Source: Xanthomonas translucens pv. cerealis (lineage in GTDB: Bacteria > Pseudomonadota > Gammaproteobacteria > Xanthomonadales > Xanthomonadaceae). Taken from it: 64,000 bases of DNA. Shown here piece by piece: positions 35,284-44,600 of this stretch (position 1 is its first letter; every line of letters begins with the position of its first letter). The translations under genes and the position numbers were made by a program. The stretch lies in assembly GCF_006838285.1 (NCBI RefSeq), contig NZ_CP038228.1, positions 1,054,001 through 1,118,000 on the forward strand, read 5' to 3'. The notes under the pieces are model-generated. The model was not told the origin of the DNA. It saw nothing but the letters and a program-made list of their open reading frames with translations, and ran no database searches.

Positions 35284-36239
35284 AGCCTTCTTTTCTTCGC
35301 ACCTCACCGTCCCGTCAGTCCGGCTTCAACCTGGTCGAACTGATGATTTCGATGCTGCTCGGCTTGCTGGTCGTCGGCGCTGCCATCGGCATCTTCCTGT
35401 CCAATCGCAAGACCTACGCGGCCACCGAAGGCCTGAGCCGGGTGCAGGAATCGGCCCGCATCGCCTTCGAAATGATGGCCCGGGATATCCGAGAGGCGGG
35501 CGGTAACCCCTGCGACTCCGGGTTGCCTGTGGCCAACGTACTGTCTGATCCCACGTCCGAGTGGTGGAAGAACTGGGCGCAGCCGCTGCAGGGCTTCGAC
35601 AACAGCGGCCCGCCGGGTATCACCTCCAAGAGCGGCACCGATGCGATCCAGGTCCTGTCCGCAAGCAATGGTGGCGCCACCGTCACTGCGCACAACGCCG
35701 GCAGCCAGACCCTGACGCTCAACGCCGCCGCCGCCGATCTTCATACCAATGCGGTGATGTTGCTGTGCGACCGGCAACAGGTTGCAGTGCTGCAAGCCGA
35801 TGGCGTCTCGGGCACCAGTGTTACCTACAAGAGCGGCGCCTTGAACGCATGCAATCGGCTAGGACGTCTGCCGGGAGTCTGTGCTGCCGGCTCCAATAAC
35901 TACACCTACGAGATGAATTCCCTGCTGACCGAGTTGCGCGCGGTGCGTTGGTATGTCGCGGACAACCCGCGCGGCACCTCGCTATACCAGGCTGTGCTCG
36001 GGCCGGGCGGCACGGTCAACGCAAACGAAATCACCGAAGGTGTCTCGAATTTGCAGTTCGAGTATCTGGTTACCGGAAAGAGCGGCTACGTCACAGGCGC
36101 TGCCGTCGCTGATTGGGCCAACGTGGTTGCGGTCAAGATCACCATGACGGTCAATTCCGGGGACGCCGTGAGCAGCGACAACACGCCGCTGTCGCGTGAA
36201 TTCACGACCATCGTGAGCATCAGGAACAGGAATTCGTGA
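35280..36239 (+). CDS. pilW: type IV pilus minor pilin PilW
   Basis: 319 residues from a GTG start overlapping pilV. The prepilin motif is RQSGFNLVELMISMLLGLLV (Glu5 present), followed by the PilW block ARIAFEMMARDIREAGGNPC. The long C-terminal domain has several cysteines. It overlaps pilX by four bases, so pilV-pilW-pilX are translationally coupled. Confidence 0.94.
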   Translation: MKPSFLRTSPSRQSGFNLVELMISMLLGLLVVGAAIGIFLSNRKTYAATEGLSRVQESARIAFEMMARDIREAGGNPCDSGLPVANVLSDPTSEWWKNWAQPLQGFDNSGPPGITSKSGTDAIQVLSASNGGATVTAHNAGSQTLTLNAAAADLHTNAVMLLCDRQQVAVLQADGVSGTSVTYKSGALNACNRLGRLPGVCAAGSNNYTYEMNSLLTELRAVRWYVADNPRGTSLYQAVLGPGGTVNANEITEGVSNLQFEYLVTGKSGYVTGAAVADWANVVAVKITMTVNSGDAVSSDNTPLSREFTTIVSIRNRNS

Positions 36240-36808
36240 GCATGCATTCGTCCATCCGTCGGCAATCCGGCATCTCCCTCATCATCGTGCTGCTGCTGCT
36301 GCTGGTCATGACCTTGCTGGGCCTGGCCGTACTGCGCAGCACGTTGCTGGAGGAGCGGATGTCTTCCAACATGCGTGACCGCAGTCTGGCATTCCAGGCG
36401 GCGGAAGGCGCGCTGCGCGATGCGGAAAAAGTCATCCAGGGCGCCGCAAGCGGCAATCCCGTGGGATTCAACTGCTCATCCGGCACCACCGTCTGCCCTG
36501 CCATACCGAGTAATACCTATACCGGCAATGTCAGTGGATGCACGCTGGGTGCCGAAGAATGTTGGGTGGATGCCAAAATCGCCCAGACGTTGCAACCCGG
36601 CCCCCCGCAGTACTACATCCAATACCTGGGTCAGCGCACCAGCGAAGACCAACTGGGCCTGGGGTCGAGCGTCAATCAGAATCAGTACGGCGGTGCCGGC
36701 GGTACCTCGCTCGAACACTACTACCGGATCATCGCGCGCAGCGCCAGCCCCGCGGCCGCAGATGGGCGCGCGATCGTCGTCCTGCAAACCAACGTCACCG
36801 TCAAGTAA
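36236..36808 (+). CDS. pilX: type IV pilus minor pilin PilX
   Basis: 190 residues from GTG 36236 (ATG 36242 also possible). The N-terminus RRQSGISLIIVLLLLLVM lacks Glu5, as is normal for PilX-type pilins. STLLEERMSSNMRDRSLAFQAAEGALR is the PilX_N signature region (quoted in part: LEERMSSNMRDRSLAFQ). The C-terminal domain has paired cysteines. PilX works with PilV, PilW and PilY1 at the pilus tip. Confidence 0.92.
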   Translation: MSMHSSIRRQSGISLIIVLLLLLVMTLLGLAVLRSTLLEERMSSNMRDRSLAFQAAEGALRDAEKVIQGAASGNPVGFNCSSGTTVCPAIPSNTYTGNVSGCTLGAEECWVDAKIAQTLQPGPPQYYIQYLGQRTSEDQLGLGSSVNQNQYGGAGGTSLEHYYRIIARSASPAAADGRAIVVLQTNVTVK

Positions 36809-36819
36809 AGGCCTTCACC

Positions 36820-39800
36820 ATGACCAGTCGGGCAAAAAATGCGACGCGCAGGGACTCGTTCCTCGCCGTGGCGGCAGGTCTCCTGATCGGGACCATCGGT
36901 GGTGCGGGCGCGGAGGTCGACGTGTCGCAATCTCCGCTGTACGTGGGCAGTGACGTGCCCGGTAATCTCGCGCTGGTGCCTTCGGTTGAGTATCCCACTG
37001 CGATTAGTGTGGCCAACCTGGGCGATTTTGTGGTTGGTACGAAATATGTGGGCTATTTTGACTCGTCCAAATGTTACAAATACCACTACGAAGAGACTGA
37101 GGCCAATCGCTATTTTTACCCGGTCAATCGGACCGAGGCTCAGCCCAACGCTAATTATCAGTGCGATGCAGATGGCTATTGGTCGGGAAATTTTCTCAAT
37201 TGGGCTGGGACTCAGACTATCGATCCATTCCGTTCGGCATTGACCGGTGGATATCGCGTGGTCGATACGCCGACTACCACCGTGGTTGAGAAGGCAATCG
37301 GCGAGCGGGTCGATGTTAGAGATTTCCCGAGGCGCACGGTGTCCGATGCCAATACAGTGAAGGGGGGCATCGCTTCCAAGTGGAGTAGCCTCAAGATTCG
37401 TGTAGATGGACTCGGCAGCCAGATGTGGATCACGAAGAATGTCGATGTGGTTAACACTACCAATATCAACACTTCTTTGATATATCCATACAATCCAGCA
37501 ATACACACATTGGACGGTAGCTGTGTAAGCTACGATAGCAAAAATAAGTGCGTTCTAACCGACGATAACGCGGTTTTTGCCGTAAGTGTGCGAGTCAAGG
37601 TCTGCGACAGTTCCGCAGGATTGGAAGATAATTGCGTCAATTATTCGCAGGGCTATAAGCCGGAAGGGCTGATTCAGCAGTATTCGCAACGGATAAAATA
37701 CAGCATATTTGGATATTTGAATATCGATGGTAATGGAGTTGATACAGGGGTCTTGCGTGCCAGGCAGAAGTTTGTAGGGCCAAAAACGTATGCGCCGGAG
37801 CAAGGGCCGGCAACTAATCCAAATGCTGAGTGGGATCCAACGACGGGCGTGCTTGTTGTAAATCCGGACAAGGCGGATGCGGATGCGGCGACGCTTCTCG
37901 TTGGCGCAAGCAAACCTATCATCAATAGTGGTGTCATCAACTATCTGAATAAATTCGGGCAGATGAAGACGGGCAAGAACATCAAAAGTAATGACGACGT
38001 CAGCGAGCTTTATTACGCGGCCTTGCGGTACTTCAAAAAACAGGGTGATGTAGCCGCCTACTCCGCCTTTACCAGTGCTGATGCCAATGTGCGCTATCAG
38101 CAGGCGGATGCTTTTCCTGTAATCAATAAATGGAATGATAAAAAGCTCGACCCCATATCGTATTGGTGTCAGACGAACGTTATTCTTGGTATTGGTGACA
38201 CCAATACCCATAACGATAAAAACCTTCCGGGCAATCAAGGGTATGGTGGTACTAGCCTTAGCAATGAGCCTGCGATGCCGCAGGAGGTTAAGAATGACAA
38301 GGCCGTCGATGTCGTCAAATTGCTGACCAATATCTTGAAGATGGAAGGGCAGTCTGATGCGACTGCGTTGTCGCGTGCAACTTCCGCTAATTTTAACGGA
38401 AATGGAAATTCTGGATATATTGCCGCGCTCGCTTATCATGCGCATACTCAGGATCTGCGCTCTGATCTGCCGGGAATCCAGACTGTATCGACGAATTGGG
38501 TAGATGTGGTCGAAGGCGGCGACTACAAAAGCAAAGTGAAGAATCAATATTGGTTGGCTGGAAAATACGGCGGTTTCACCGTTCCGGCAGGATATGATCC
38601 TAATACTAATATCAAGCCCCTTGCGATTGAGGCTTGGTGGACGAATAGGGAATATGTTGGTGGCAATAAGGATTTCCAACGTGCTGACAATTTCTATGTC
38701 GCAAACGAAGCCGCGAAGATGGTCAGCAGCCTTAAAAGCGCTTTCCAGCGTATCCTGGATCAACTGAGGGGTTCGGCGGCGTCACTTTCCAGTAATACGA
38801 CGAAATTGGAATCTGGCGCGATGGCCTATCAATCATCGTTTTACGCCGGTACGTGGCGTGGCGATGTTGCAGGGTACAAGGTCGATCGTTCCAGCGGTGC
38901 GCTTACCCAGGCATGGAGCGCTGGCGAAAATTTTCCTTCCTGGAGTAGTCGGGTCATCAAGTTCGCCAGAGCTGGCGTTTTGAAGGATTTCAACTCTTCG
39001 AATCTGTCTGGTACTGCTCTCTCTACTGCGACCCAAGCGCAGATTGATTATTTGCGAGGGGATCGTTCCAACGAGAAGTCCAACACCAACGGTACGCTAC
39101 GCACGCGGACCGGCATCCTGGGCGACATCGTCAATTCGCAGCCGGTCTATGTGGGCTCGCCGAATGCGCGGCTCTACACCACAGCAAGCTTTACCGGCGC
39201 GAGTGCATACGCATCGTTTGCCGCTGCCAAGGCGACGCGCACTCCAATGCTTTACGTGGGCGCCAACGACGGCATGCTGCATGGTTTCGACGCTGGCTCT
39301 GGCGCCGAAAAGTTCGCGTTCGTGCCAGCGGCGGCGATGAACGGCCTGCTGAAATACACCGATCCCGGGTACCAGCATCGCTACTACGTGGATGGGGAGC
39401 TCACCGTTTCCGACATCTACGATACGGCGTCTGCGAGCTGGCGCTCCATTCTGATTGTAACCATGGGGCGCGGCGGCAAGGGCATGTTCGCGCTGGACGT
39501 CACCGATCCTGACAACATTTCCCTGCTGTGGGACAAGACCTCTACCGACCTTGCTGCGCTGGGGAACAATCTTGGCAAGCCGATCATCGGGCAGCTTGGC
39601 AACGGCCAGTGGTATGCAATGGTCGGTAATGGTCCCAACAATAGCGGCGATTCGGCCGATCTGGTGCTGGTCAACGTTCTGAGCGGGGACTCCAGCAGCA
39701 TTGCGACCGGCGCGGCTGGCGACAATGGCTTGTCCTCGGTGCTGGCGTGGTCCTCGAACAACGACTACATCGTCGATCGAATCTATGCCGGCGATTTGAA

Positions 39801-40554
39801 AGGCAATCTGTGGCGCTTCGACATGACTGGTGCCTCTGGCAAGGCGACGCGCCTGTTCACTGCGCAGTACGCTGCCAAGACTCAGCCGATCACCGCTGCG
39901 CCAACCGCGGCAAAGGATCCTTCGACAGGATTGACCTGGGTATTCTTCGGTACCGGTAAGTACTTGTCCGATGGAGATATTTCCAACAAGGACGTGCAGA
40001 CCTGGTATGGCTTGATCGATCGCGGTAGCGCGATCGCCTCGGATCGCTCCACCTTGAACAAGGTCGATATCGAGCAGCAGGGTGTCGTGAACGGGTATGC
40101 CGTGCGCGTCATCGAAGATCAGCCCAGTCCTGGCGTGAATGGCTGGTACATGGACTTGATCCCCCCTTCCGGAACGGCGGAGGGCGAGCGCATGGTGGTG
40201 TCGAATTTCTTCCAGGGGACCGCGTTGATCGGCACTACTCGGATACCCGACTCGGGCGATGTCTGTAGTCCCAGCGGCAAGGGCTTCGTGATGGCGATCA
40301 ATCCGTTCACGGGCGGGCGCATGCCGCAGTCGTTCTTCGATCTGGACGGCAGCGGTGGCTCCAGCGCCGGAGATACCTTGAATGGCAAGCCTGTTTCCGG
40401 GATCGGGCTGAACAGCAGTCCCAACAGCCCCATCTTCATCGGCGATCAGATGCAGATCGGTCTGGACAATGCCAGTACGATCAGTCTTGGCACCAATAGC
40501 AGCGCGCTCAGCATGAAGCGCGTGTCCTGGCGTGAACTTCTGAGGAACGATTGA
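36820..40554 (+). CDS. pilY1: PilY1-type pilus tip adhesin/assembly protein
   Basis: 1244 residues with signal peptide (FLAVAAGLLIGTIGGAGA). The N-terminal two thirds is variable and low in recognisable motifs. The C-terminal beta-propeller (about 770-1200) has GDIVNSQPVYVG, LYVGANDGMLHGFDA, MGRGGKGMFALDV and the calcium-loop region NNDYIVDRIYAGDLKGNLWR. The usual DxDxD loop here reads SSNNDYIVD, so calcium binding may be altered. DNA from about 37000 to 39060 is clearly A+T-richer than what follows, with a sharp change at the start of the propeller. Stop overlaps the pilE start. Confidence 0.94.
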   Translation: MTSRAKNATRRDSFLAVAAGLLIGTIGGAGAEVDVSQSPLYVGSDVPGNLALVPSVEYPTAISVANLGDFVVGTKYVGYFDSSKCYKYHYEETEANRYFYPVNRTEAQPNANYQCDADGYWSGNFLNWAGTQTIDPFRSALTGGYRVVDTPTTTVVEKAIGERVDVRDFPRRTVSDANTVKGGIASKWSSLKIRVDGLGSQMWITKNVDVVNTTNINTSLIYPYNPAIHTLDGSCVSYDSKNKCVLTDDNAVFAVSVRVKVCDSSAGLEDNCVNYSQGYKPEGLIQQYSQRIKYSIFGYLNIDGNGVDTGVLRARQKFVGPKTYAPEQGPATNPNAEWDPTTGVLVVNPDKADADAATLLVGASKPIINSGVINYLNKFGQMKTGKNIKSNDDVSELYYAALRYFKKQGDVAAYSAFTSADANVRYQQADAFPVINKWNDKKLDPISYWCQTNVILGIGDTNTHNDKNLPGNQGYGGTSLSNEPAMPQEVKNDKAVDVVKLLTNILKMEGQSDATALSRATSANFNGNGNSGYIAALAYHAHTQDLRSDLPGIQTVSTNWVDVVEGGDYKSKVKNQYWLAGKYGGFTVPAGYDPNTNIKPLAIEAWWTNREYVGGNKDFQRADNFYVANEAAKMVSSLKSAFQRILDQLRGSAASLSSNTTKLESGAMAYQSSFYAGTWRGDVAGYKVDRSSGALTQAWSAGENFPSWSSRVIKFARAGVLKDFNSSNLSGTALSTATQAQIDYLRGDRSNEKSNTNGTLRTRTGILGDIVNSQPVYVGSPNARLYTTASFTGASAYASFAAAKATRTPMLYVGANDGMLHGFDAGSGAEKFAFVPAAAMNGLLKYTDPGYQHRYYVDGELTVSDIYDTASASWRSILIVTMGRGGKGMFALDVTDPDNISLLWDKTSTDLAALGNNLGKPIIGQLGNGQWYAMVGNGPNNSGDSADLVLVNVLSGDSSSIATGAAGDNGLSSVLAWSSNNDYIVDRIYAGDLKGNLWRFDMTGASGKATRLFTAQYAAKTQPITAAPTAAKDPSTGLTWVFFGTGKYLSDGDISNKDVQTWYGLIDRGSAIASDRSTLNKVDIEQQGVVNGYAVRVIEDQPSPGVNGWYMDLIPPSGTAEGERMVVSNFFQGTALIGTTRIPDSGDVCSPSGKGFVMAINPFTGGRMPQSFFDLDGSGGSSAGDTLNGKPVSGIGLNSSPNSPIFIGDQMQIGLDNASTISLGTNSSALSMKRVSWRELLRND

Positions 40555-40982
40555 TGCGTCCCCTTCTTGGCACTCCTTCGCGGCAGCGCGGCTTCACCCT
40601 CATCGAAATCATGATCGTGGTGCTGATCGTGGGCATCCTGGCGGCCATCGCCTTCGCCAGCTACCAGGCCTATGTTGTCAAGGCGCGCCGGTCTGCTGCG
40701 GCGGTATGCGTGCAGCAAGGAGCTCAGTTGATGGAGCGCCAGTACACACTCAAAATGTCGTACCTCAACGAGGACGGAAATCCACCTAAAGCTCCGGTGT
40801 GTGACGCGGGCGTAGACCGGTTCTACACAATGAGCTTTACTGGTCAGCCAACCGCCAGTACTTTCAAGCTCACAGCCACGCCCACCGACTTGCAGAAGGA
40901 CACGAAATGCGGTGCGCTGAGCCTCGACCAGACTGGCGCCCGCACGACATCAACAGGCGCGAACGAAGCTGAATGCTGGTGA
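40554..40982 (+). CDS. pilE: type IV pilus minor pilin PilE
   Basis: 142 residues from ATG 40554, overlapping the pilY1 stop (TGATG). Prepilin signal RQRGFTLIEIMIVVLIVGIL with Glu5. The small globular domain has three late cysteines (AVCVQQ, APVCDAG, TKCGAL) plus one near the end (EAECW), giving two likely disulfides. Last gene of the operon. Confidence 0.94.
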   Translation: MRPLLGTPSRQRGFTLIEIMIVVLIVGILAAIAFASYQAYVVKARRSAAAVCVQQGAQLMERQYTLKMSYLNEDGNPPKAPVCDAGVDRFYTMSFTGQPTASTFKLTATPTDLQKDTKCGALSLDQTGARTTSTGANEAECW

Positions 40983-41002
40983 TTGAGTAGGAAGCTTAGC
41001 GC

Positions 41003-41033
41003 TGAAGGGGGGGGGGGCTGCCTTGCCCCCCTT
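41003..41033 (+). terminator. possible terminator with an 11-G homopolymer after pilE
   Basis: A run of 11 G (41007-41017) can pair with the CCCCCC at about 41026-41031 across a short loop, flanked by AA and TT. It could end pil operon transcription. Slippage in the G run is likely between isolates. Confidence 0.5.
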
Positions 41034-41060
41034 GTCATGCCCCTAAGGCCTCTATACAAT
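41032..41060 (+). promoter_or_regulatory. promoter of tRNA-Asn
   Basis: TTGTCA (41032-41037) and TACAAT (41055-41060) each match five of six consensus bases with an ideal 17-base spacer, ending ten bases before the tRNA. Confidence 0.7.
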
Positions 41061-41070
41061 GCGCCTCCCC

Positions 41071-41147
41071 GCCCGAATAGCTCAGCCGGTTAGAGCACTT
41101 GACTGTTAATCAGGGGGTCGTTGGTTCGAGTCCAACTTCGGGCGCCA
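41071..41147 (+). tRNA. tRNA-Asn (GTT)
   Basis: 77 bases including encoded GCCA end. Acceptor GCCCGAA pairs with TTCGGGC, the D-arm has AGCTCAGCCGGTTAGAGC, the anticodon loop CTGTTAA gives GTT, and the T-arm is GTTGGTTCGAGTCCAAC. It is read toward the FimT-like gene, followed by a short repeat of CTTGCAGG...GCAAGCC-type hairpin at about 41161-41183 that may terminate it. Confidence 0.96.
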
Positions 41148-41202
41148 GAAATATCAAGGGCTTGCAGGTCATCCGCAAGCCCTTTTTCGTTGCTCCGGGA
41201 AT

Positions 41203-41739
41203 TCAGTTTTTCGCTTGGCAGGCCTGACTTGCCGCCGCCCTGGCCAAGCGGGTCCGGCCGGCGTTGTTCACGACCACCTCAGCCAGCAGGCGCCCCTTTC
41301 CGCAGATCCTGATGCTGAGGTTGCTGCCGGCGCTGCGGCCGTCCGGCAGAAAGCGCACGGCCTGCCTGCCGCTGTTCGAGATGACAGTGATGGAGGCCGC
41401 CGCCGGTGCGGTTTCCAGGCCCAAAATCCTGCTTGGGTCGGTCGGTTGCGCTTGTCGTTCCAGGTCGCGGTAGACCATCCATCCGTGGCTCCAGTCGTTG
41501 TCGGCGCGGCATTTCCCGTCGCCACCCGATGGACACACGCTGACCGGCGTGCCGTAGCTGATGGCGCTGCTGCGCGCCAGGGCAAGCTGCGAACTGAGCC
41601 GATAGCTGGTGACGGCCAGGCGTTGGCGCATCAGAAGGTCCTGGAAGGCCGGTATGCCGATCGCGGTCAGCACGCAGATCATCGCCATCACGATTGCCAA
41701 CTGCAGCAATGTGTAGCCTCGAACACTGGATTTCCACAT
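41203..41739 (-). CDS. stand-alone FimT/GspH-like pseudopilin with Gln at position 5
   Basis: 178 residues from ATG 41739 (GTG 41748 upstream is possible). The prepilin-like start is SSVRGYTLLQLAIVMAMICV: after the cleavage Gly the fifth residue is Gln rather than Glu, a change that normally impairs pilin assembly or methylation. GspH-type body: SQLALARSSAISYGTPVSVC. Paired cysteines are present. It lies apart from, and opposite to, the main pilin operon. Confidence 0.88.
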   Translation of the reverse strand: MWKSSVRGYTLLQLAIVMAMICVLTAIGIPAFQDLLMRQRLAVTSYRLSSQLALARSSAISYGTPVSVCPSGGDGKCRADNDWSHGWMVYRDLERQAQPTDPSRILGLETAPAAASITVISNSGRQAVRFLPDGRSAGSNLSIRICGKGRLLAEVVVNNAGRTRLARAAASQACQAKN

Positions 41740-41885
41740 GGGAGTCACCCTTCGATGGGGGCTACCAGTCTCGGTCCCCTTGCGCAGGGGCTTGAATGAG
41801 AGGGTTCACCGTTCCCATGTAAGGAATCCTCCCGGCAGTGCGTCAGCCGAGGCTCCTGTACTCACATTCATCCCGAGGCCCGTTC

Positions 41886-43907
41886 ATGTCCGACCGTTTC
41901 CAACTCGTATCGCCGTACTCGCCGGCCGGCGACCAGCCGCGGGCGATCGAGAAGCTGGTGGCCGGCTTCGAGGCCGGTCTGGCCAAGCAGACCCTGCTCG
42001 GGGTCACCGGTTCGGGCAAGACCTACACCATCGCCAACGTGGTCGAGGCGATCCAGAAGCCGACCCTGGTGATGGCGCCGAACAAGACCCTGGCCGCGCA
42101 GCTGTACGGCGAGTTCAAGGCGTTCTTCCCGAACAACGCGGTCGAGTACTTCGTCAGCTATTACGACTACTACCAGCCCGAGGCCTACGTGCCGTCCTCG
42201 GACACCTTCATCGAGAAGGACAGTTCGATCAACGAGCACATCGAGCAGATGCGCCTGGCCGCGACCAAGACGCTGCTGTCGCGCCGCGATGCGCTAGTGG
42301 TGGCGACGGTGTCCGCGATCTACGGCCTGGGCGCGCCGGAGGACTACCTGTCGTTGCGCCTGATCCTGTCGATCGGCGAGCATATCGAGCAGCGCCAGTT
42401 GATCAAGCATCTGACCGACCTGCAGTACACCCGCAACGAATACGAACTGCACCGCGGCACATTCCGCGTGCGCGGCGAGGTCATCGACGTGTTTCCCGCC
42501 GAGTCGGACAGCGAGGCGCTGCGCATCGAGCTGTTCGATGGCGATGTCGAGCAGCTGACCCTGTTCGATCCGCTGACCGGCGAGACCTTGCGCAAGCTGC
42601 AGCGCTACACCGTCTACCCGAAGACCCACTACGCCACCACCCGCGAACGCACGCTCAGCGCGGTGGACACGATCAAGATCGAGTTGAAGGAGCGGCTGGA
42701 GCAGCTGTACGCGCAGAACAAGCTGGTCGAGGCGCAACGGCTGGCGCAGCGCACCCAGTTCGACCTGGAGATGATGGCCGAGGTCGGCTACTGCAACGGC
42801 ATCGAGAACTACTCGCGGCATCTCACCGGCAAGGCCGCAGGCGAGCCGCCGCCGACCCTGTTCGACTACCTGCCGGCCGACGCGCTGCTGGTCGTGGACG
42901 AGTCGCATGTCACCGTCCCGCAGATCGGCGCGATGTACAAGGGCGACCGCTCGCGCAAGGAGACGCTGGTCGAGTTCGGTTTCCGCCTGCCGTCCGCGCT
43001 GGACAATCGGCCGCTGCGTTTCGAGGAATGGGAGGCGCGTTCGCCGCGCAGCATCTACGTGTCGGCCACGCCCGGCCCGTACGAGCTGCGCGAATCGGCC
43101 GGCGAGATCACCGAGCTGGTAGTGCGCCCGACCGGACTGATCGATCCGGAGGTGGAAATCCGCCCGGTCGGCACCCAGGTCGACGACCTGCTGTCGGAGA
43201 TCGGGTTGCGCGTGGCGTTGGGCGATCGCGTGCTGGTCACCACGCTGACCAAGCGCATGTCCGAGAACCTCACCGAGTACCTTAGCGAACACGGAGTCAA
43301 GGTGCGCTACCTGCACTCGGACATCGACACGGTCGAACGCGTAGAGATCATCCGCGACCTGCGCCTGGGCAAGTTCGACGTGCTGGTCGGGATCAACCTG
43401 CTGCGCGAGGGCCTGGACATGCCCGAGGTGTCGCTGGTCGCGATCCTGGACGCGGACAAGGAGGGCTTCCTGCGGTCCACCGGTTCGCTGATCCAGACCA
43501 TCGGCCGTGCCGCGCGCAACCTGCGCGGCAAGGCGATCCTGTACGCGGACCGGATGACCCGCTCGATGCAGGCGGCGATCGACGAGACCGGGCGTCGCCG
43601 CGAGAAGCAGGTGGAGTACAACCTCGAGCACAGCATCACTCCGAAGTCGGTGGCGCGGCCGATCGTCGATATCCTGGAGGGCGCGCGCGCCGATGGCGCG
43701 GTAGAGACCAAGTCCGGCAAGGGCAAGGGACGCCGGGTGGCGGAGGAGCCGGCCGACTACCGCATGCTGGAGCCGGCAGAGATAGCATCGCGGCTCAAGG
43801 CGCTGGAGCAGAAGATGTACCAGCACGCCCGCGACCTGGAGTTCGAGGACGCTGCGCGGGTGCGCGACCAGATCAAGAAGCTGCGCGACGCCAGCCTGGT
43901 CAGCTAG
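41886..43907 (+). CDS. uvrB: UvrABC system protein B
   Basis: 673-residue damage-recognition helicase of nucleotide excision repair. Walker [15 protein letters not shown], beta-hairpin [33 protein letters not shown], helicase motif [20 protein letters not shown] and QTIGRAARN are intact. The C-terminal UVR motif [19 protein letters not shown] that contacts UvrC is present. ATG 41886 (MSDRFQLV) is chosen; an in-frame ATG 48 bases upstream is less likely. Confidence 0.98.
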   Translation: MSDRFQLVSPYSPAGDQPRAIEKLVAGFEAGLAKQTLLGVTGSGKTYTIANVVEAIQKPTLVMAPNKTLAAQLYGEFKAFFPNNAVEYFVSYYDYYQPEAYVPSSDTFIEKDSSINEHIEQMRLAATKTLLSRRDALVVATVSAIYGLGAPEDYLSLRLILSIGEHIEQRQLIKHLTDLQYTRNEYELHRGTFRVRGEVIDVFPAESDSEALRIELFDGDVEQLTLFDPLTGETLRKLQRYTVYPKTHYATTRERTLSAVDTIKIELKERLEQLYAQNKLVEAQRLAQRTQFDLEMMAEVGYCNGIENYSRHLTGKAAGEPPPTLFDYLPADALLVVDESHVTVPQIGAMYKGDRSRKETLVEFGFRLPSALDNRPLRFEEWEARSPRSIYVSATPGPYELRESAGEITELVVRPTGLIDPEVEIRPVGTQVDDLLSEIGLRVALGDRVLVTTLTKRMSENLTEYLSEHGVKVRYLHSDIDTVERVEIIRDLRLGKFDVLVGINLLREGLDMPEVSLVAILDADKEGFLRSTGSLIQTIGRAARNLRGKAILYADRMTRSMQAAIDETGRRREKQVEYNLEHSITPKSVARPIVDILEGARADGAVETKSGKGKGRRVAEEPADYRMLEPAEIASRLKALEQKMYQHARDLEFEDAARVRDQIKKLRDASLVS

Positions 43908-43939
43908 GCACGAGGCTGGCGGCGTCCTGCCGGCGGCTA

Positions 43940-43968
43940 TTGTTCTTGGCTGCAAGGTGGGCTAAAAT
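43940..43968 (+). promoter_or_regulatory. candidate promoter of tRNA-Val
   Basis: TTGTTC (43940-43945) and TAAAAT (43963-43968) are 17 bases apart and lie 35 bases before the tRNA, just after uvrB. Confidence 0.45.
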
Positions 43969-44003
43969 TCGCGCCCCTGCAGCGGTATGGCCGCAGCAGC
44001 GAT

Positions 44004-44078
44004 GGGCGGTTAGCTCAGCGGTAGAGCACTACCTTGACATGGTAGGGGTCACAGGTTCGAACCCTGTACCGCCCACCA
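44004..44078 (+). tRNA. tRNA-Val (GAC)
   Basis: 75 bases with encoded ACCA. Acceptor GGGCGGT/ACCGCCC, D-arm TAGCTCAGCGGTAGAGC, anticodon loop TTGACAT giving GAC, T-arm CACAGGTTCGAACCCTGT. It stands at the left edge of the accessory patch. Confidence 0.96.
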
Positions 44079-44600
44079 CCTCTATGAGGTGGAACTCATT
44101 GAAAGCCTAGTAATTCTCTGAAAACTACAAGCAGCATTGAATGGCTGTGAATAGGTAGGTCAGGAATGGTTTTCTGAGTTCAATGGCCCAAATGCGGCCC
44201 AAGTATCTCTGATTGTTCAGAGCGTTTTTTTATGGTTGACGCTCCCAGCTTTCGGCTGTTATTCATAACGGCAATGAGCGGCAAGAACGACCAACGATCT
44301 GACTCCAGGCAGCCTCATCAGGTTGAGCTCGAGGGCGTGCCGCTCTTGATAGAGAGGTTGTGGCCGGAAGGGTGGAGAGCACTTCGGTGGTTTGGTGCCG
44401 TTGTATGCACTCCGGATGGGCCGTCAAGCCCGTTCAGCGAGTTAAGCAAGCCATGGCTGTCGCGGACTCATTCGACTTCTTCATGTGAATGCTGCAATTG
44501 TCGGAGTTCGCACATGATGCGAGAACGAATATCGCGCGCTAATGCGCTGGACGAAGCTGCTGCTGAATAGCTTCCGCGCGTCATTGGCGTCAAAGAGTTA
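44079..44600. other. left part of accessory patch, no supported gene
   Basis: About 520 bases between tRNA-Val and the IS1595 element. A run of seven T (about 44226-44232) may end tRNA transcription. The only longer frame (44232-44570, plus strand) lacks a ribosome site and a recognisable motif. The sequence AATGGCCCAAATGCGGCCCA near 44181 looks like phage-integration debris but I cannot prove it. Confidence 0.4.

Noticed and set aside
44004..44078. tRNA-Val as attachment site of the accessory patch
   Set aside because: I could not find a second copy of its 3' end in the window.
44232..44570. 112-codon plus-strand frame after tRNA-Val
   Set aside because: No ribosome site, no motif, and it starts directly after a T-run; probably chance.
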